64,000 nt of DNA from Mucilaginibacter sp. PPCGB 2223 (GTDB lineage: Bacteria > Bacteroidota > Bacteroidia > Sphingobacteriales > Sphingobacteriaceae): NCBI RefSeq assembly GCF_001705515.1, contig NZ_MDJS01000002.1:558001-622000 (forward strand), read 5' to 3'. This document shows, piece by piece, positions 16,843 through 24,611 of this stretch (position 1 is the stretch's first letter; every line of letters begins with the position of its first letter). The notes under the pieces are model-generated. The model did no database searches and was not told the DNA's origin. It was given only the letters and a program-made list of their open reading frames with translations. The position numbers and the translations under genes are program-made.

Positions 16843-18652
16843 AGTTAATGGCGTTTTCTGCGCATTAATGTTAGTACTATCGATGATGAATATGGCCTGT
16901 GCGCAAAACCCGCACATGCTTAACATGGCTATTTTAAATGAAGAAAAAAGCCTCGAAAAAAGTACGGTACTGCTCAATAACCAACAGCAACTGGTGCCGC
17001 TGCAAAACCTCGACCAGGTACAGATTGCCAGTATTCATTTTACCTGCCCCCAGGCAGCCGTATTTGATAGCATCGCCAATAAATATGCGAAAGTTCAGTC
17101 TTTTAACGGTAACGAATACATGGGTGTTAAGGATCTTAACGACCTGGCCCAGGATCTGAAATTGTACAATACGCTTATCATCGAGGTAACCGAAGCCGAA
17201 CTGGCTAATAAGCCGCTGGTCGATTTCATCAACAGTAACAAGAGCCTCAAAAACGTGGTTATCGTGTTGTTCGGAACAGGGAAACCTTTCGCGGGCGCTG
17301 ATGCCATAACCGCACCCATCGTCTACACATTGACACAAACACCGGTATCGGCTTCGTATACGGCGCAGGTGGTATTCGGCGGTATCGCGGTAACGCAAAA
17401 GCTCACCAAAAACCTTTCGCCGAAATATACTGCAGGTACAGGCTTTCCGACGATTAAAACACGTTTGCAATATACCGTTCCCGAAAACGCAGGCATCAAC
17501 TCGGGTAACCTGATGGCTATCGACGATATCGCCCGCGAAACCATCAGCGAGCATGCGGCTCCCGGTTGCGTGGTGCTCGTTGCCCGCAACGGCAAGGTTA
17601 TTTTTAACAAGGCCTATGGTTTTCATACCTATGATAAGACCATGCCGGATAAACTGACCGATATCTTCGACCTGGCCTCGATGACCAAGGTTTCGGCCAC
17701 CACGATGGAGGCGATGAAACTAACCGGCGAAGGAAAACTGAATCTCGATTCGACCCTGGGCTACTACATCCCTAAAACCCGCAATACCAATAAAGCCGAT
17801 ATCAAAGTCAGGGAGATTTTGACACATCAGGCCGGGCTGATACCCGATATCCCGACTTATACAAAGGTGAAACCGGCTACCGATTATAATGCCGATTCAT
17901 CGGCCGCTTTCCCCACAAGGCTGACTGATAACCTGTTTTTGCGTAAGGATTATTACAAAAATGTCATGATCCCGGATATGATGAACTCGCCGCTTAAAAC
18001 CCGTGGCAAGTATGTATACAGCGACCTGAGTATGATATTGATGGCCGAAGTAGAAGAAAGCATTACGGCTACGCCATTAAATGTTTACGTACAGAACCAG
18101 TTTTATAAACCTTTGGGTATGCAAACCGCAGGTTTTTTGCCTTTATACCGCTTTAAAAAGGACCAGATCATCCCGACAGAGAACGACGAAGAATACCGCC
18201 ATGCGCTATTGATCGGTTATGTGCACGACCCTACCTCATCGCTCATGGGTGGCGTTGCGGGCCATGCGGGTTTGTTTGCCAGCGCCAACGATGTGGCCAT
18301 TTTATACCAGATGGTGCTTAACGGCGGTACTTACGGCGGCGTGCAATACCTCAAGCCCGAAGTAGTTGCCGATTTCACCAGAAGACAATCCGACATCAGC
18401 CGCCGGGCTTTAGGCTTTGATATGTGGGACCCGAATACCACGTTACATTACCCGTCGGAACTGGCGCCTCCCGATACCTATGGGCACACCGGCTATACAG
18501 GCACCTGTATCTGGGTCGACCCGTCGAACCAACTGGTTTATATATTTTTATCCAACCGCGTAAACCCTAAAGTGAGCGATAAGTTATCGCAGCTGAAGAT
18601 TCGCGGGCGCATCCAAGATGCTATTTATAAGGCAATTAGCGCAGGTATGTAA
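16829..18652 (+). CDS. GH3 C-terminal domain fused to beta-lactamase-family serine hydrolase
   Basis: A 607-residue exported protein (signal peptide to about residue 25). Residues 38-215 look like the C-terminal alpha/beta domain of glycoside hydrolase 3 (KSTVLLNNQQQLVPLQNL, then VVFGGIAVTQKL). Residues 225-605 are a class C beta-lactamase/esterase domain with SMTK (Ser284, Lys287), YSD (397-399) and GHTGYTG near 550. In Bacteroidota the usual form is about 1000 residues, with an N-terminal GH3 N-acetylglucosaminidase barrel. Here that barrel is absent and the signal peptide precedes the GH3-C part directly. It overlaps the amidohydrolase by 14 bases. It is likely an envelope or murein-fragment hydrolase. 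Confidence 0.87.
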   Translation: MNKNKVNGVFCALMLVLSMMNMACAQNPHMLNMAILNEEKSLEKSTVLLNNQQQLVPLQNLDQVQIASIHFTCPQAAVFDSIANKYAKVQSFNGNEYMGVKDLNDLAQDLKLYNTLIIEVTEAELANKPLVDFINSNKSLKNVVIVLFGTGKPFAGADAITAPIVYTLTQTPVSASYTAQVVFGGIAVTQKLTKNLSPKYTAGTGFPTIKTRLQYTVPENAGINSGNLMAIDDIARETISEHAAPGCVVLVARNGKVIFNKAYGFHTYDKTMPDKLTDIFDLASMTKVSATTMEAMKLTGEGKLNLDSTLGYYIPKTRNTNKADIKVREILTHQAGLIPDIPTYTKVKPATDYNADSSAAFPTRLTDNLFLRKDYYKNVMIPDMMNSPLKTRGKYVYSDLSMILMAEVEESITATPLNVYVQNQFYKPLGMQTAGFLPLYRFKKDQIIPTENDEEYRHALLIGYVHDPTSSLMGGVAGHAGLFASANDVAILYQMVLNGGTYGGVQYLKPEVVADFTRRQSDISRRALGFDMWDPNTTLHYPSELAPPDTYGHTGYTGTCIWVDPSNQLVYIFLSNRVNPKVSDKLSQLKIRGRIQDAIYKAISAGM

Positions 18653-18745
18653 ATTAACCGTGACACCTATTATTTTACATACAGCTCACAATAATTGAAA
18701 ATATTGGATTTAACTTGCGTCGTTTTTAATTAACACGTATCCAAT

Positions 18746-19885
18746 ATGAAAATTGGCATTGTATGTTATCCAACCTTTGGGGGTAGCGGCGTAGTTGCGA
18801 CTGAATTAGGCAAGGCTTTAGCCGATATCGGTCATCAGGTGCATTTTGTTACCTATAACCAACCCGCCAGGCTCGATTTCTTTTCCGAAAACCTGTTTTA
18901 CCACGAAGTTTCCGTATCCAAATACCCGCTGTTTGATTATCCTCCTTACGAGCTGGCCCTGGCAAGCAAGCTGGTTGACGTGGTAAGGTTCGAAAACCTG
19001 GATATATTACATGTACATTATGCCATTCCGCACGCCTCGGCGGCGTTTATGGCTAAACAGATACTGGCTACTTATGGCATACACATACCTGTTGTTACTA
19101 CTTTACATGGCACCGATATTACCTTGGTAGGCAAGGACCGCACTTATAAACCGGTGGTTACCTTCTCTATCAACCAGTCCGACGGCGTAACCGCAGTTTC
19201 GCAAAACCTGAAAGACGACACCCTGAATTTTTTCGAGATCGAGAACGAGATACGGGTAATACCAAACTTTATCGACCTGAAACGCTTTAGCCTGAAAGCA
19301 AAAGATCATTTTAAGAAAGCCATAGCGCCAGCCGGCGAAAAAATACTGATCCATACCTCCAACTTTCGTAAGGTTAAGCGTACGGATGATGTGATCAGGA
19401 TATTTGCCATCGTCAATAAAGTTATCCCATCTAAGTTACTGATGGTGGGCGACGGCCCCGAGCGGTCGGAGTGCGAACAGCTTTGCCGCGACCTAGGCGT
19501 TTGCGACAACGTGCGTTTTTTAGGCAAGCAGGAAGCGATTGAAGAAATCCTGTCGGTGTCGGATCTGTTCATGATGCCCTCGCAAACAGAAAGCTTTGGC
19601 CTTGCAGCCCTGGAGGCTATGGCCTGCAGCGTGCCGGTTGTCAGCTCGAATGCGGGCGGTTTGCCCGAACTGAATGTGGAAGGCGTGACCGGGTTTTTAT
19701 GCGATCCGGGCGATGTAAAAGGCATGGCCGAAAAATCGATCTATATCTTGCAGGACGATGCCCGTTTAAAAACATTTAAGGATAATGCGCTGGCCCGTGC
19801 CAAACAGTTTGATCTGAGCCTGATACGGCCTGTTTACGAGGATTATTACCGTGAGGTGATTGAGCGGAGCAAAGCGATAGCCTGA
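18746..19885 (+). CDS. bshA: N-acetyl-alpha-D-glucosaminyl L-malate synthase
   Basis: BshA is a GT4-family glycosyltransferase that joins GlcNAc from UDP-GlcNAc to L-malate, the first step in making the thiol bacillithiol. The 379-residue protein starts with the family signature KIGIVCYPTFGGSGVVATELG and has the HVHYAIPHA and TTLHGTDITLVG segments near residues 95-130. The GT4 donor-site motif ESFGLAALEAMAC lies near residue 285. An imperfect promoter (TTG, then TAACTTGC) lies at about 18695-18718. bshB and bshC are not in the window. The large PIG-L gene at 56.2 kb is not a typical BshB. Confidence 0.93.
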   Translation: MKIGIVCYPTFGGSGVVATELGKALADIGHQVHFVTYNQPARLDFFSENLFYHEVSVSKYPLFDYPPYELALASKLVDVVRFENLDILHVHYAIPHASAAFMAKQILATYGIHIPVVTTLHGTDITLVGKDRTYKPVVTFSINQSDGVTAVSQNLKDDTLNFFEIENEIRVIPNFIDLKRFSLKAKDHFKKAIAPAGEKILIHTSNFRKVKRTDDVIRIFAIVNKVIPSKLLMVGDGPERSECEQLCRDLGVCDNVRFLGKQEAIEEILSVSDLFMMPSQTESFGLAALEAMACSVPVVSSNAGGLPELNVEGVTGFLCDPGDVKGMAEKSIYILQDDARLKTFKDNALARAKQFDLSLIRPVYEDYYREVIERSKAIA

Positions 19886-19906
19886 TATTGAGCTTTAAAA
19901 GTCTTT

Positions 19907-20521
19907 ATGATTAAGCATATTCCATTCACTATTGCGATTTTACTTTGCAGTTGCACCTTTCGTCATACCCATGATAATGCTGCAACGGCAAAGGATACAA
20001 TATTAAAGATGGAAGCTATTAGTCAGAAACAGGACAATAGCGATACGTTAGGTGTGCTGATCAAAAAGATCAGGTTTAGGGTAAAGGCATTAAAAGACGA
20101 TACAATATTTAAAGATGGCATTATGCCGTGGATAGATATCGAAAACCCCGAAAAAGAAATTGACAGGCTTCTTGATGCAGATGAGATCATTATTCAGCCC
20201 GGGGCTTGTTCTTTAATAATTGATTATCCTTTAAAAAATAACGCAATATTTACCATAACGCCGGGCAAAAACGGCATGTCGCGTAAGGACTTTATTTGGC
20301 TGGTGAATGAGAAGTACCGCGAAATTTATGCTGAGGAAGAACAAACATCACATATAAAGATAATCCCTCAAAAAGAACGAAAACAACTGCTTAACAGGAA
20401 TCAAACCGACGGCAAATATGGTATTTGGGGTCATGATCTTGCAGATTTAGCGCTCAATACTTTATACATCTACAAACGGGCGAACGGGCAAATCTTTTTA
20501 ACCCTTGATATGGATTCGTAA
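19907..20521 (+). CDS. Hypothetical lipoprotein
   Basis: A 204-residue protein with a lipoprotein signal (FTIAILLCSCTFRH; Cys at about 15 or 17). I do not recognise the mature part. It is mixed alpha/beta with ENPEKEIDRLLDADEIII near residue 85 and a C-terminal NGQIFLTLDMDS. It lies 21 bases after bshA on the same strand, so it may be co-transcribed, but it is richer in A and T than bshA, which hints at separate origin. The function is unknown. Confidence 0.7.
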   Translation: MIKHIPFTIAILLCSCTFRHTHDNAATAKDTILKMEAISQKQDNSDTLGVLIKKIRFRVKALKDDTIFKDGIMPWIDIENPEKEIDRLLDADEIIIQPGACSLIIDYPLKNNAIFTITPGKNGMSRKDFIWLVNEKYREIYAEEEQTSHIKIIPQKERKQLLNRNQTDGKYGIWGHDLADLALNTLYIYKRANGQIFLTLDMDS

Positions 20522-20545
20522 CCAGATTCAGAATTCTCCATCATT

Positions 20546-21094
20546 ATGCGCATACACATATTCGGTGCATCAGGATCAGGTGTAACCACTTTAGGGCTAC
20601 GTCTTGCTCAACAATTGCAATACCCTTATTTTGATAACGATGATTTCTTTTGGGAGAAATCAGACCCGCCGTTTACTGTTCGGAGAGCGCCTCACCTGCG
20701 CAATCAATTACTGAAAGACAATCTTTCGCTGACGGACGGAAATTATATCGTTGGCGGTTCGATGGTAAGCTGGGGCGACGAATGGCTGTTAGCTTTTGAC
20801 CTGGCCGTGTTTTTGTACGTACCGCCACAGGTGCGGCTCGACCGGTTAAAAAAACGCGAATACGAACGTTATGGCGATGTGATCTATAAAAACCCTGAGC
20901 GCCATCAGCAATACCTCGATTTTATAGCATGGGCGGCTTCATACGATGACCCGGCATCAACCAGGAGATCGCTCGGCGTGCACCTTAACTGGATGTCGAA
21001 ACTCAAATGCGAACTGATCCGCATCGACGGCGTTACCTCGGTCGAGTACCGGACAAAGCTGGTTTTGGCGGCTGTTGATAATTATCCCAGGTAA
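20546..21094 (+). CDS. P-loop NTPase of the adenylate-kinase-like (AAA_18) type
   Basis: A 182-residue cytosolic P-loop protein. The Walker A motif GASGSGVTT is at residues 8-16. A DNDDFFWEKSDPPF segment follows near residue 32, as in shikimate/adenylate-kinase-like families that bind a small substrate. RLDRLKKREYERYG near residue 95 looks like the lid region. Proteins like this are annotated as adenylate kinase or topology-modulation-like NTPases, and the real substrate is unknown. It lies 24 bases after the lipoprotein gene, so it may be in the same unit. Confidence 0.8.
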   Translation: MRIHIFGASGSGVTTLGLRLAQQLQYPYFDNDDFFWEKSDPPFTVRRAPHLRNQLLKDNLSLTDGNYIVGGSMVSWGDEWLLAFDLAVFLYVPPQVRLDRLKKREYERYGDVIYKNPERHQQYLDFIAWAASYDDPASTRRSLGVHLNWMSKLKCELIRIDGVTSVEYRTKLVLAAVDNYPR

Positions 21095-21161
21095 AATTTA
21101 ACGGTTTTTACTAACATTGGGCACCTCTGTGTGTTATGGGGTAATAAACAAAATAAAAACA

Positions 21162-21656
21162 ATGAAGAATTTAGTTAAATACAGTTTAATAATTGCGTTT
21201 GCAGGCTTGCTTTTTAGTTCATGTTCAACAACGCAAAAGGCGGTATCCTATACAGCAGGGGCCTCGCGCAGTAAATTTGTAGGTACCTGGATGTGCAATA
21301 CGGTTACTTACCAGGATATTGTTACCGGCACAGTTCAAAAGGTATTCGATCAGGCGCCACCGCAAGCCTTTGTGAATAGCACGTGGATACTCACCAATAG
21401 CGGCAACGGGCAATACAGTTTGGTAAACGGTATGTCGCAAAGCATTTACTGGTCGTATTACAATCCCGGTAACGGCGAAGACCCGGCCTTTCAGTTTAAA
21501 AAAGTGTACCAGGGCGATAAAGCTAAAGATATTGATTCGGGCTACCGTTTAGTTATCGGCAGCATTGATGGTAATACCATGGTGCTTAAAACGCCGGTTA
21601 AAGTGGGCAGCAGCAAAATAGGGTATGTAATTTATACGTTTACAAAAACGAAGTAA
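21162..21656 (+). CDS. Hypothetical lipoprotein
   Basis: A 164-residue lipoprotein beginning at the ATG at 21162 (MKNLVKYSLIIAFAGLLFSSCSTTQ, written in full only to its lipobox: FSSC). An in-frame TTG 45 bases earlier is an unlikely start. The mature domain (residues 35-164) is rich in aromatic and beta-forming residues, such as KFVGTWMC, STWILTNSGNGQYS and YVIYTFTKTK. This resembles the small lipocalin-like domains often found in Bacteroidota lipoproteins, but the match is only by eye. A family B repeat follows the stop by 4 bases. Confidence 0.72.
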   Translation: MKNLVKYSLIIAFAGLLFSSCSTTQKAVSYTAGASRSKFVGTWMCNTVTYQDIVTGTVQKVFDQAPPQAFVNSTWILTNSGNGQYSLVNGMSQSIYWSYYNPGNGEDPAFQFKKVYQGDKAKDIDSGYRLVIGSIDGNTMVLKTPVKVGSSKIGYVIYTFTKTK

Positions 21657-21660
21657 AAAT

Positions 21661-21754
21661 CCCTCTAAATCTTCCCTAAAGGGAGATCTAAAGCAATAAA
21701 TTTCGTTAAGCGTTAATTAAAAGCCCTCCCCTTTAGGGGAGGGTTGGGAGGGGT
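21661..21754. repeat. Dispersed intergenic repeat, family B (CCCTCTAAA ... GGGAGGGG)
   Basis: Begins CCCTCTAAATCTTCCCTAAA and ends with CCCTCCCCTTTAGGGGAGGG plus TTGGGAGGGG, which contains a palindrome. A second copy is at 33267-33350. It fills the gap between two convergent genes, so it may also act as a bidirectional terminator-like structure. This style of repeat is widespread in Bacteroidota intergenic DNA. Confidence 0.75.
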
Positions 21755-22341
21755 TACAATATCTTAAACCCTAAGCTGATGTGCCACAGATTTTGACGCT
21801 GGCCATATTTTTGGTTGATCTGGGTCAGGCCGCCTTCGTAACGTGCGTCTAACGAAATGTTCCCTAAATCAATACCTGCACCTGCCTGGTAGCCAAGCGT
21901 GCTGCGGTCGTAATTGCCGAGGTCTCTGTAAGCGGCGCTCAAGTTATCCGAAAAGCTCTGGTCGGTATTTAAAATGTACGAATAAATTGGGCCGGCCATA
22001 ATGCGGAAGTTCAGGCTTTTGGCCCCGAAGGATTTTCCTAATAACAGCGGTACATCAAGCGAGGTGAACCTTACTTTGGCCGAGCCGCCGGTATTGGTAC
22101 CGTTCGAATCGAAATTGAACTGCCCGCCTTTACTGCCTACGTACATTTCGGGCTGCAGGTAAAGACCATTACCTATGCGTGCAAACGCGCCAAATTGATA
22201 TCCGGTTACAGTTGATTCGGAAACATTATCGGTATTGATCTTGGAGATGTTCATCCCCCCTTTTAAACCCAGGGTGAACTGGGCCTTAGCCGCGATGCTT
22301 AGAAGCAGCATTGCCGCTATACTTAACATATACTTTTTCAT
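21754..22341 (-). CDS. Outer-membrane beta-barrel (PorT-like) protein
   Basis: A 195-residue exported barrel protein. I start it at the ATG at 22341 (MKKYMLSIAAMLLL), where a normal signal peptide begins. An earlier in-frame start would put a 32-residue extension ahead of it. The mature part starts QFTLGLKGGMNISK and shows alternating strands such as FRIMAGPIYSYIL and GAGIDLGNISLDARY, ending in a strand with aromatic residues (LWHISLGFKIL), as in eight-stranded OMPs. Its role is unknown. It is divergent from the CsbD-like gene. Confidence 0.85.
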   Translation of the reverse strand: MKKYMLSIAAMLLLSIAAKAQFTLGLKGGMNISKINTDNVSESTVTGYQFGAFARIGNGLYLQPEMYVGSKGGQFNFDSNGTNTGGSAKVRFTSLDVPLLLGKSFGAKSLNFRIMAGPIYSYILNTDQSFSDNLSAAYRDLGNYDRSTLGYQAGAGIDLGNISLDARYEGGLTQINQKYGQRQNLWHISLGFKIL

Positions 22342-22424
22342 AGTTTTTTCAGTTTTAGTTGGCAGATATATAGAGTACAACAAAAGTTGAACCAAATAAT
22401 AAAACGACAATGCTTTGATTTTTA

Positions 22425-22432
22425 TATTTTTG
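22425..22432 (+). promoter_or_regulatory. -7 box TATTTTTG for the CsbD-like gene
   Basis: A perfect TAnnTTTG match with a predicted leader of about 13 bases to the ATG at 22452. No clear -33 element. Confidence 0.4.
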
Positions 22433-22451
22433 TTCAAAATAAAATTGAGAA

Positions 22452-22667
22452 ATGGCTGAGATTACCATAAGCAACAAAGACTGGGAACGTGTGAAAATTA
22501 AGGTTAGAAGAAAGTATAACCATTTAACTGATGAGCAGCTGCAATATACTGCCGGCAAGGAAGATGAACTGATAAACCGCCTGATGGGCCTGATCAACCG
22601 CGATCGCAAATACGTTGTTTTTACCTTGCGTAAAGCTTTGGTAAACATTGATACCAATATTTTGTAA
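22452..22667 (+). CDS. CsbD-like small stress protein
   Basis: A 71-residue basic protein with pattern WERVKIKVRRKYNHLTDEQLQYTAGKEDELINRLM. This resembles CsbD-family proteins (W..vKg.vk..w..LtdddL....Gk.dqL.g.iq). CsbD proteins are small general-stress proteins of unknown biochemical role. The match is recognisable but divergent. It is transcribed divergently from the OMP gene across 110 bp, and the S41 protease gene follows 71 bp later. Confidence 0.6.
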   Translation: MAEITISNKDWERVKIKVRRKYNHLTDEQLQYTAGKEDELINRLMGLINRDRKYVVFTLRKALVNIDTNIL

Positions 22668-22738
22668 AATAATTTAACACAAGCTTAAACAGCAAGTGTT
22701 TTTTTATACATTTATACCACATTATTACCTGATTTAGC

Positions 22739-24481
22739 ATGAAAGGGCGCGTTGTGTTGACTAAAACTTATAAGAAGCTGGGGATAGCTGCCGGGGTATT
22801 TGCATTTGCCGTGGTTTTGTGGAGCTTTAACGATGATCTGTTCCAGATATCGAAAAACCTGGATGTTTTTGCATCCGTTTACAAAGAGATCAATATCAAT
22901 TATGTTGATGAGATCAACCCGTCGAAACTGGTGAAAACCGGTGTGGATGCCATGCTCGAAGGGCTCGACCCGTACACCGAGTTCGTACCCGAATCGGAGA
23001 TCGAGGACTACAAGCTTAAATACGTAAGCACCCAATACGGTGGCATTGGCGCCAGCATATTTACCCGCAACAAAAAGGTATATATTTCCGAAGTTGCCGA
23101 AGGTTTCCCTGCTCAAAAAGGCGATGTGCATGCCGGCGATCAACTGATGAAGATCAACGACATCAACCTCGACGGTAAAACCAGCGACCAGGTAAGCGCC
23201 CTGCTCAAAGGCAGTAAAGGCGCACCCATCAAACTCACGCTTAAACGCGACGGTGTTGCCGAACCTATCGAAAAGGACCTCATCCGCGATGAGATCAAAC
23301 AGCCCAACGTATCGTACTTCGGCATGGTTGAGGGCAATATGGGTTACATTAAGCTCGATAAGTTTTTAGAGAACAGCGGCGACGAAGTGACCAACGCGCT
23401 TGTCAACCTGAAAAAAAATAACCCTAACGGTATCATCCTCGACCTGCGCTCAAACGGCGGTGGTATTTTGCAGGAGGCCGTAAAGATCGTGAACCTGTTT
23501 GTACCTAAAGATGTTGAAGTGGTATCGCAAAAGGGTAAGGTGAAAGATAAGAACTACACTTATCATACCTATAATACGCCTATCGAACCTAACCTGCCTT
23601 TGGTCGTACTGGTGAACAGCCACTCGGCTTCGGCATCAGAAATTGTTGCCGGTTCACTGCAGGACCTGGACCGTGCCGTGATCATCGGCCAGCGCAGCTA
23701 CGGCAAGGGCCTGGTGCAGCAAACTTTCAACCTGCCGTACAACAGTTTGGTTAAGATCACCATCGCTAAATATTACACACCATCGGGCCGGTGTATACAG
23801 GCTTTGGATTATACCCACCGCAATGCCGATGGCAGCGTGGATAAGGTTGCCGATTCGCTGATGCACGAGTATAAGACCAAGGATGGTCGTTCGGTATACG
23901 ATGGCAGCGGTATCTACCCCGATTTGTTTATCCCGCAGGAGCGTTTTGCCAATGTAACCCAGGTGTTGGTAGGCAAGCTGCTGATATTTGATTATGCTAC
24001 GCAATACCGTAATACCCATCCAAAAATAGGCGACCCTAAAACATTTACTTTAAGCGATGCCGATTATGCCGATTTCATCAGGTTCCTTTCAAACAAGGAT
24101 TATAAATACAGTAACCGCTCCGAAAAAGTACTGGCCGACCTGAAAACCGAAGCCGACCGCGATAAAGAGTTCGACGATATCAAAACCGAATACGAATCGC
24201 TGAAAGCTAAACTGGCAAGCGCCAAAGCCAACGATATGCAGCAGCATAAAGATGAGATCAAACAAGTGCTCGAGAACGAGATCGCGTCGCGCTACTACTA
24301 CGAAAAAGGCCGTTACCAGTGTAACTTTAAGTACGATAAGGAACTTGCGCGTGCCGCTAAGCTGATGAACGATAAGAATGAGGTGGCTAATATTTTAAAA
24401 GGCGAAGGTTCGTACAAGATCATCGGTAAGCCAATGGCTATGGCCACTGTAAAAGGCGATAGCAGCAAGAGCGGTAATTGA
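22739..24481 (+). CDS. S41 family C-terminal processing peptidase
   Basis: A 580-residue tail-specific protease (CtpA/Prc type). It has an N-terminal membrane anchor (LGIAAGVFAFAVVLWSF), an N-terminal helical segment with VDAMLEGLDPYTEFVPESE near residue 65, and a PDZ domain at about 95-180. The catalytic region NSHSASASEIVAGSLQDL near residue 300 is followed by the lysine-bearing GQRSYGKGLVQQ. It cleaves envelope proteins at their C-termini. It also has a 110-residue charged C-terminal extension. It seems monocistronic and is followed by a family A repeat. Confidence 0.94.
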   Translation: MKGRVVLTKTYKKLGIAAGVFAFAVVLWSFNDDLFQISKNLDVFASVYKEININYVDEINPSKLVKTGVDAMLEGLDPYTEFVPESEIEDYKLKYVSTQYGGIGASIFTRNKKVYISEVAEGFPAQKGDVHAGDQLMKINDINLDGKTSDQVSALLKGSKGAPIKLTLKRDGVAEPIEKDLIRDEIKQPNVSYFGMVEGNMGYIKLDKFLENSGDEVTNALVNLKKNNPNGIILDLRSNGGGILQEAVKIVNLFVPKDVEVVSQKGKVKDKNYTYHTYNTPIEPNLPLVVLVNSHSASASEIVAGSLQDLDRAVIIGQRSYGKGLVQQTFNLPYNSLVKITIAKYYTPSGRCIQALDYTHRNADGSVDKVADSLMHEYKTKDGRSVYDGSGIYPDLFIPQERFANVTQVLVGKLLIFDYATQYRNTHPKIGDPKTFTLSDADYADFIRFLSNKDYKYSNRSEKVLADLKTEADRDKEFDDIKTEYESLKAKLASAKANDMQQHKDEIKQVLENEIASRYYYEKGRYQCNFKYDKELARAAKLMNDKNEVANILKGEGSYKIIGKPMAMATVKGDSSKSGN

Positions 24482-24501
24482 GAGCGATAATTTTACCTTG
24501 G

Positions 24502-24598
24502 TTGTCATTTCGAGCGATAGCGAGAAATCTTCTGTTACATACTTTGCACCGGGCATATTTCTCTTGCAGAAGATCTCTCCCGATGGTCGAGATGACAA
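24502..24598. repeat. Dispersed intergenic repeat, family A
   Basis: TTGTCATTTCGAG at 24502-24514 is inverted as TCGAGATGACAA at 24587-24598, with GCGATAGCGAGAAATCTTCT and AGAAGATCTCTCCCGA inside. It lies between two convergent genes. It is the best preserved of three copies (see 26-159 and 56123-56157). Confidence 0.8.
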
Positions 24599-24611
24599 AT
24601 GGCGTTGGTAC

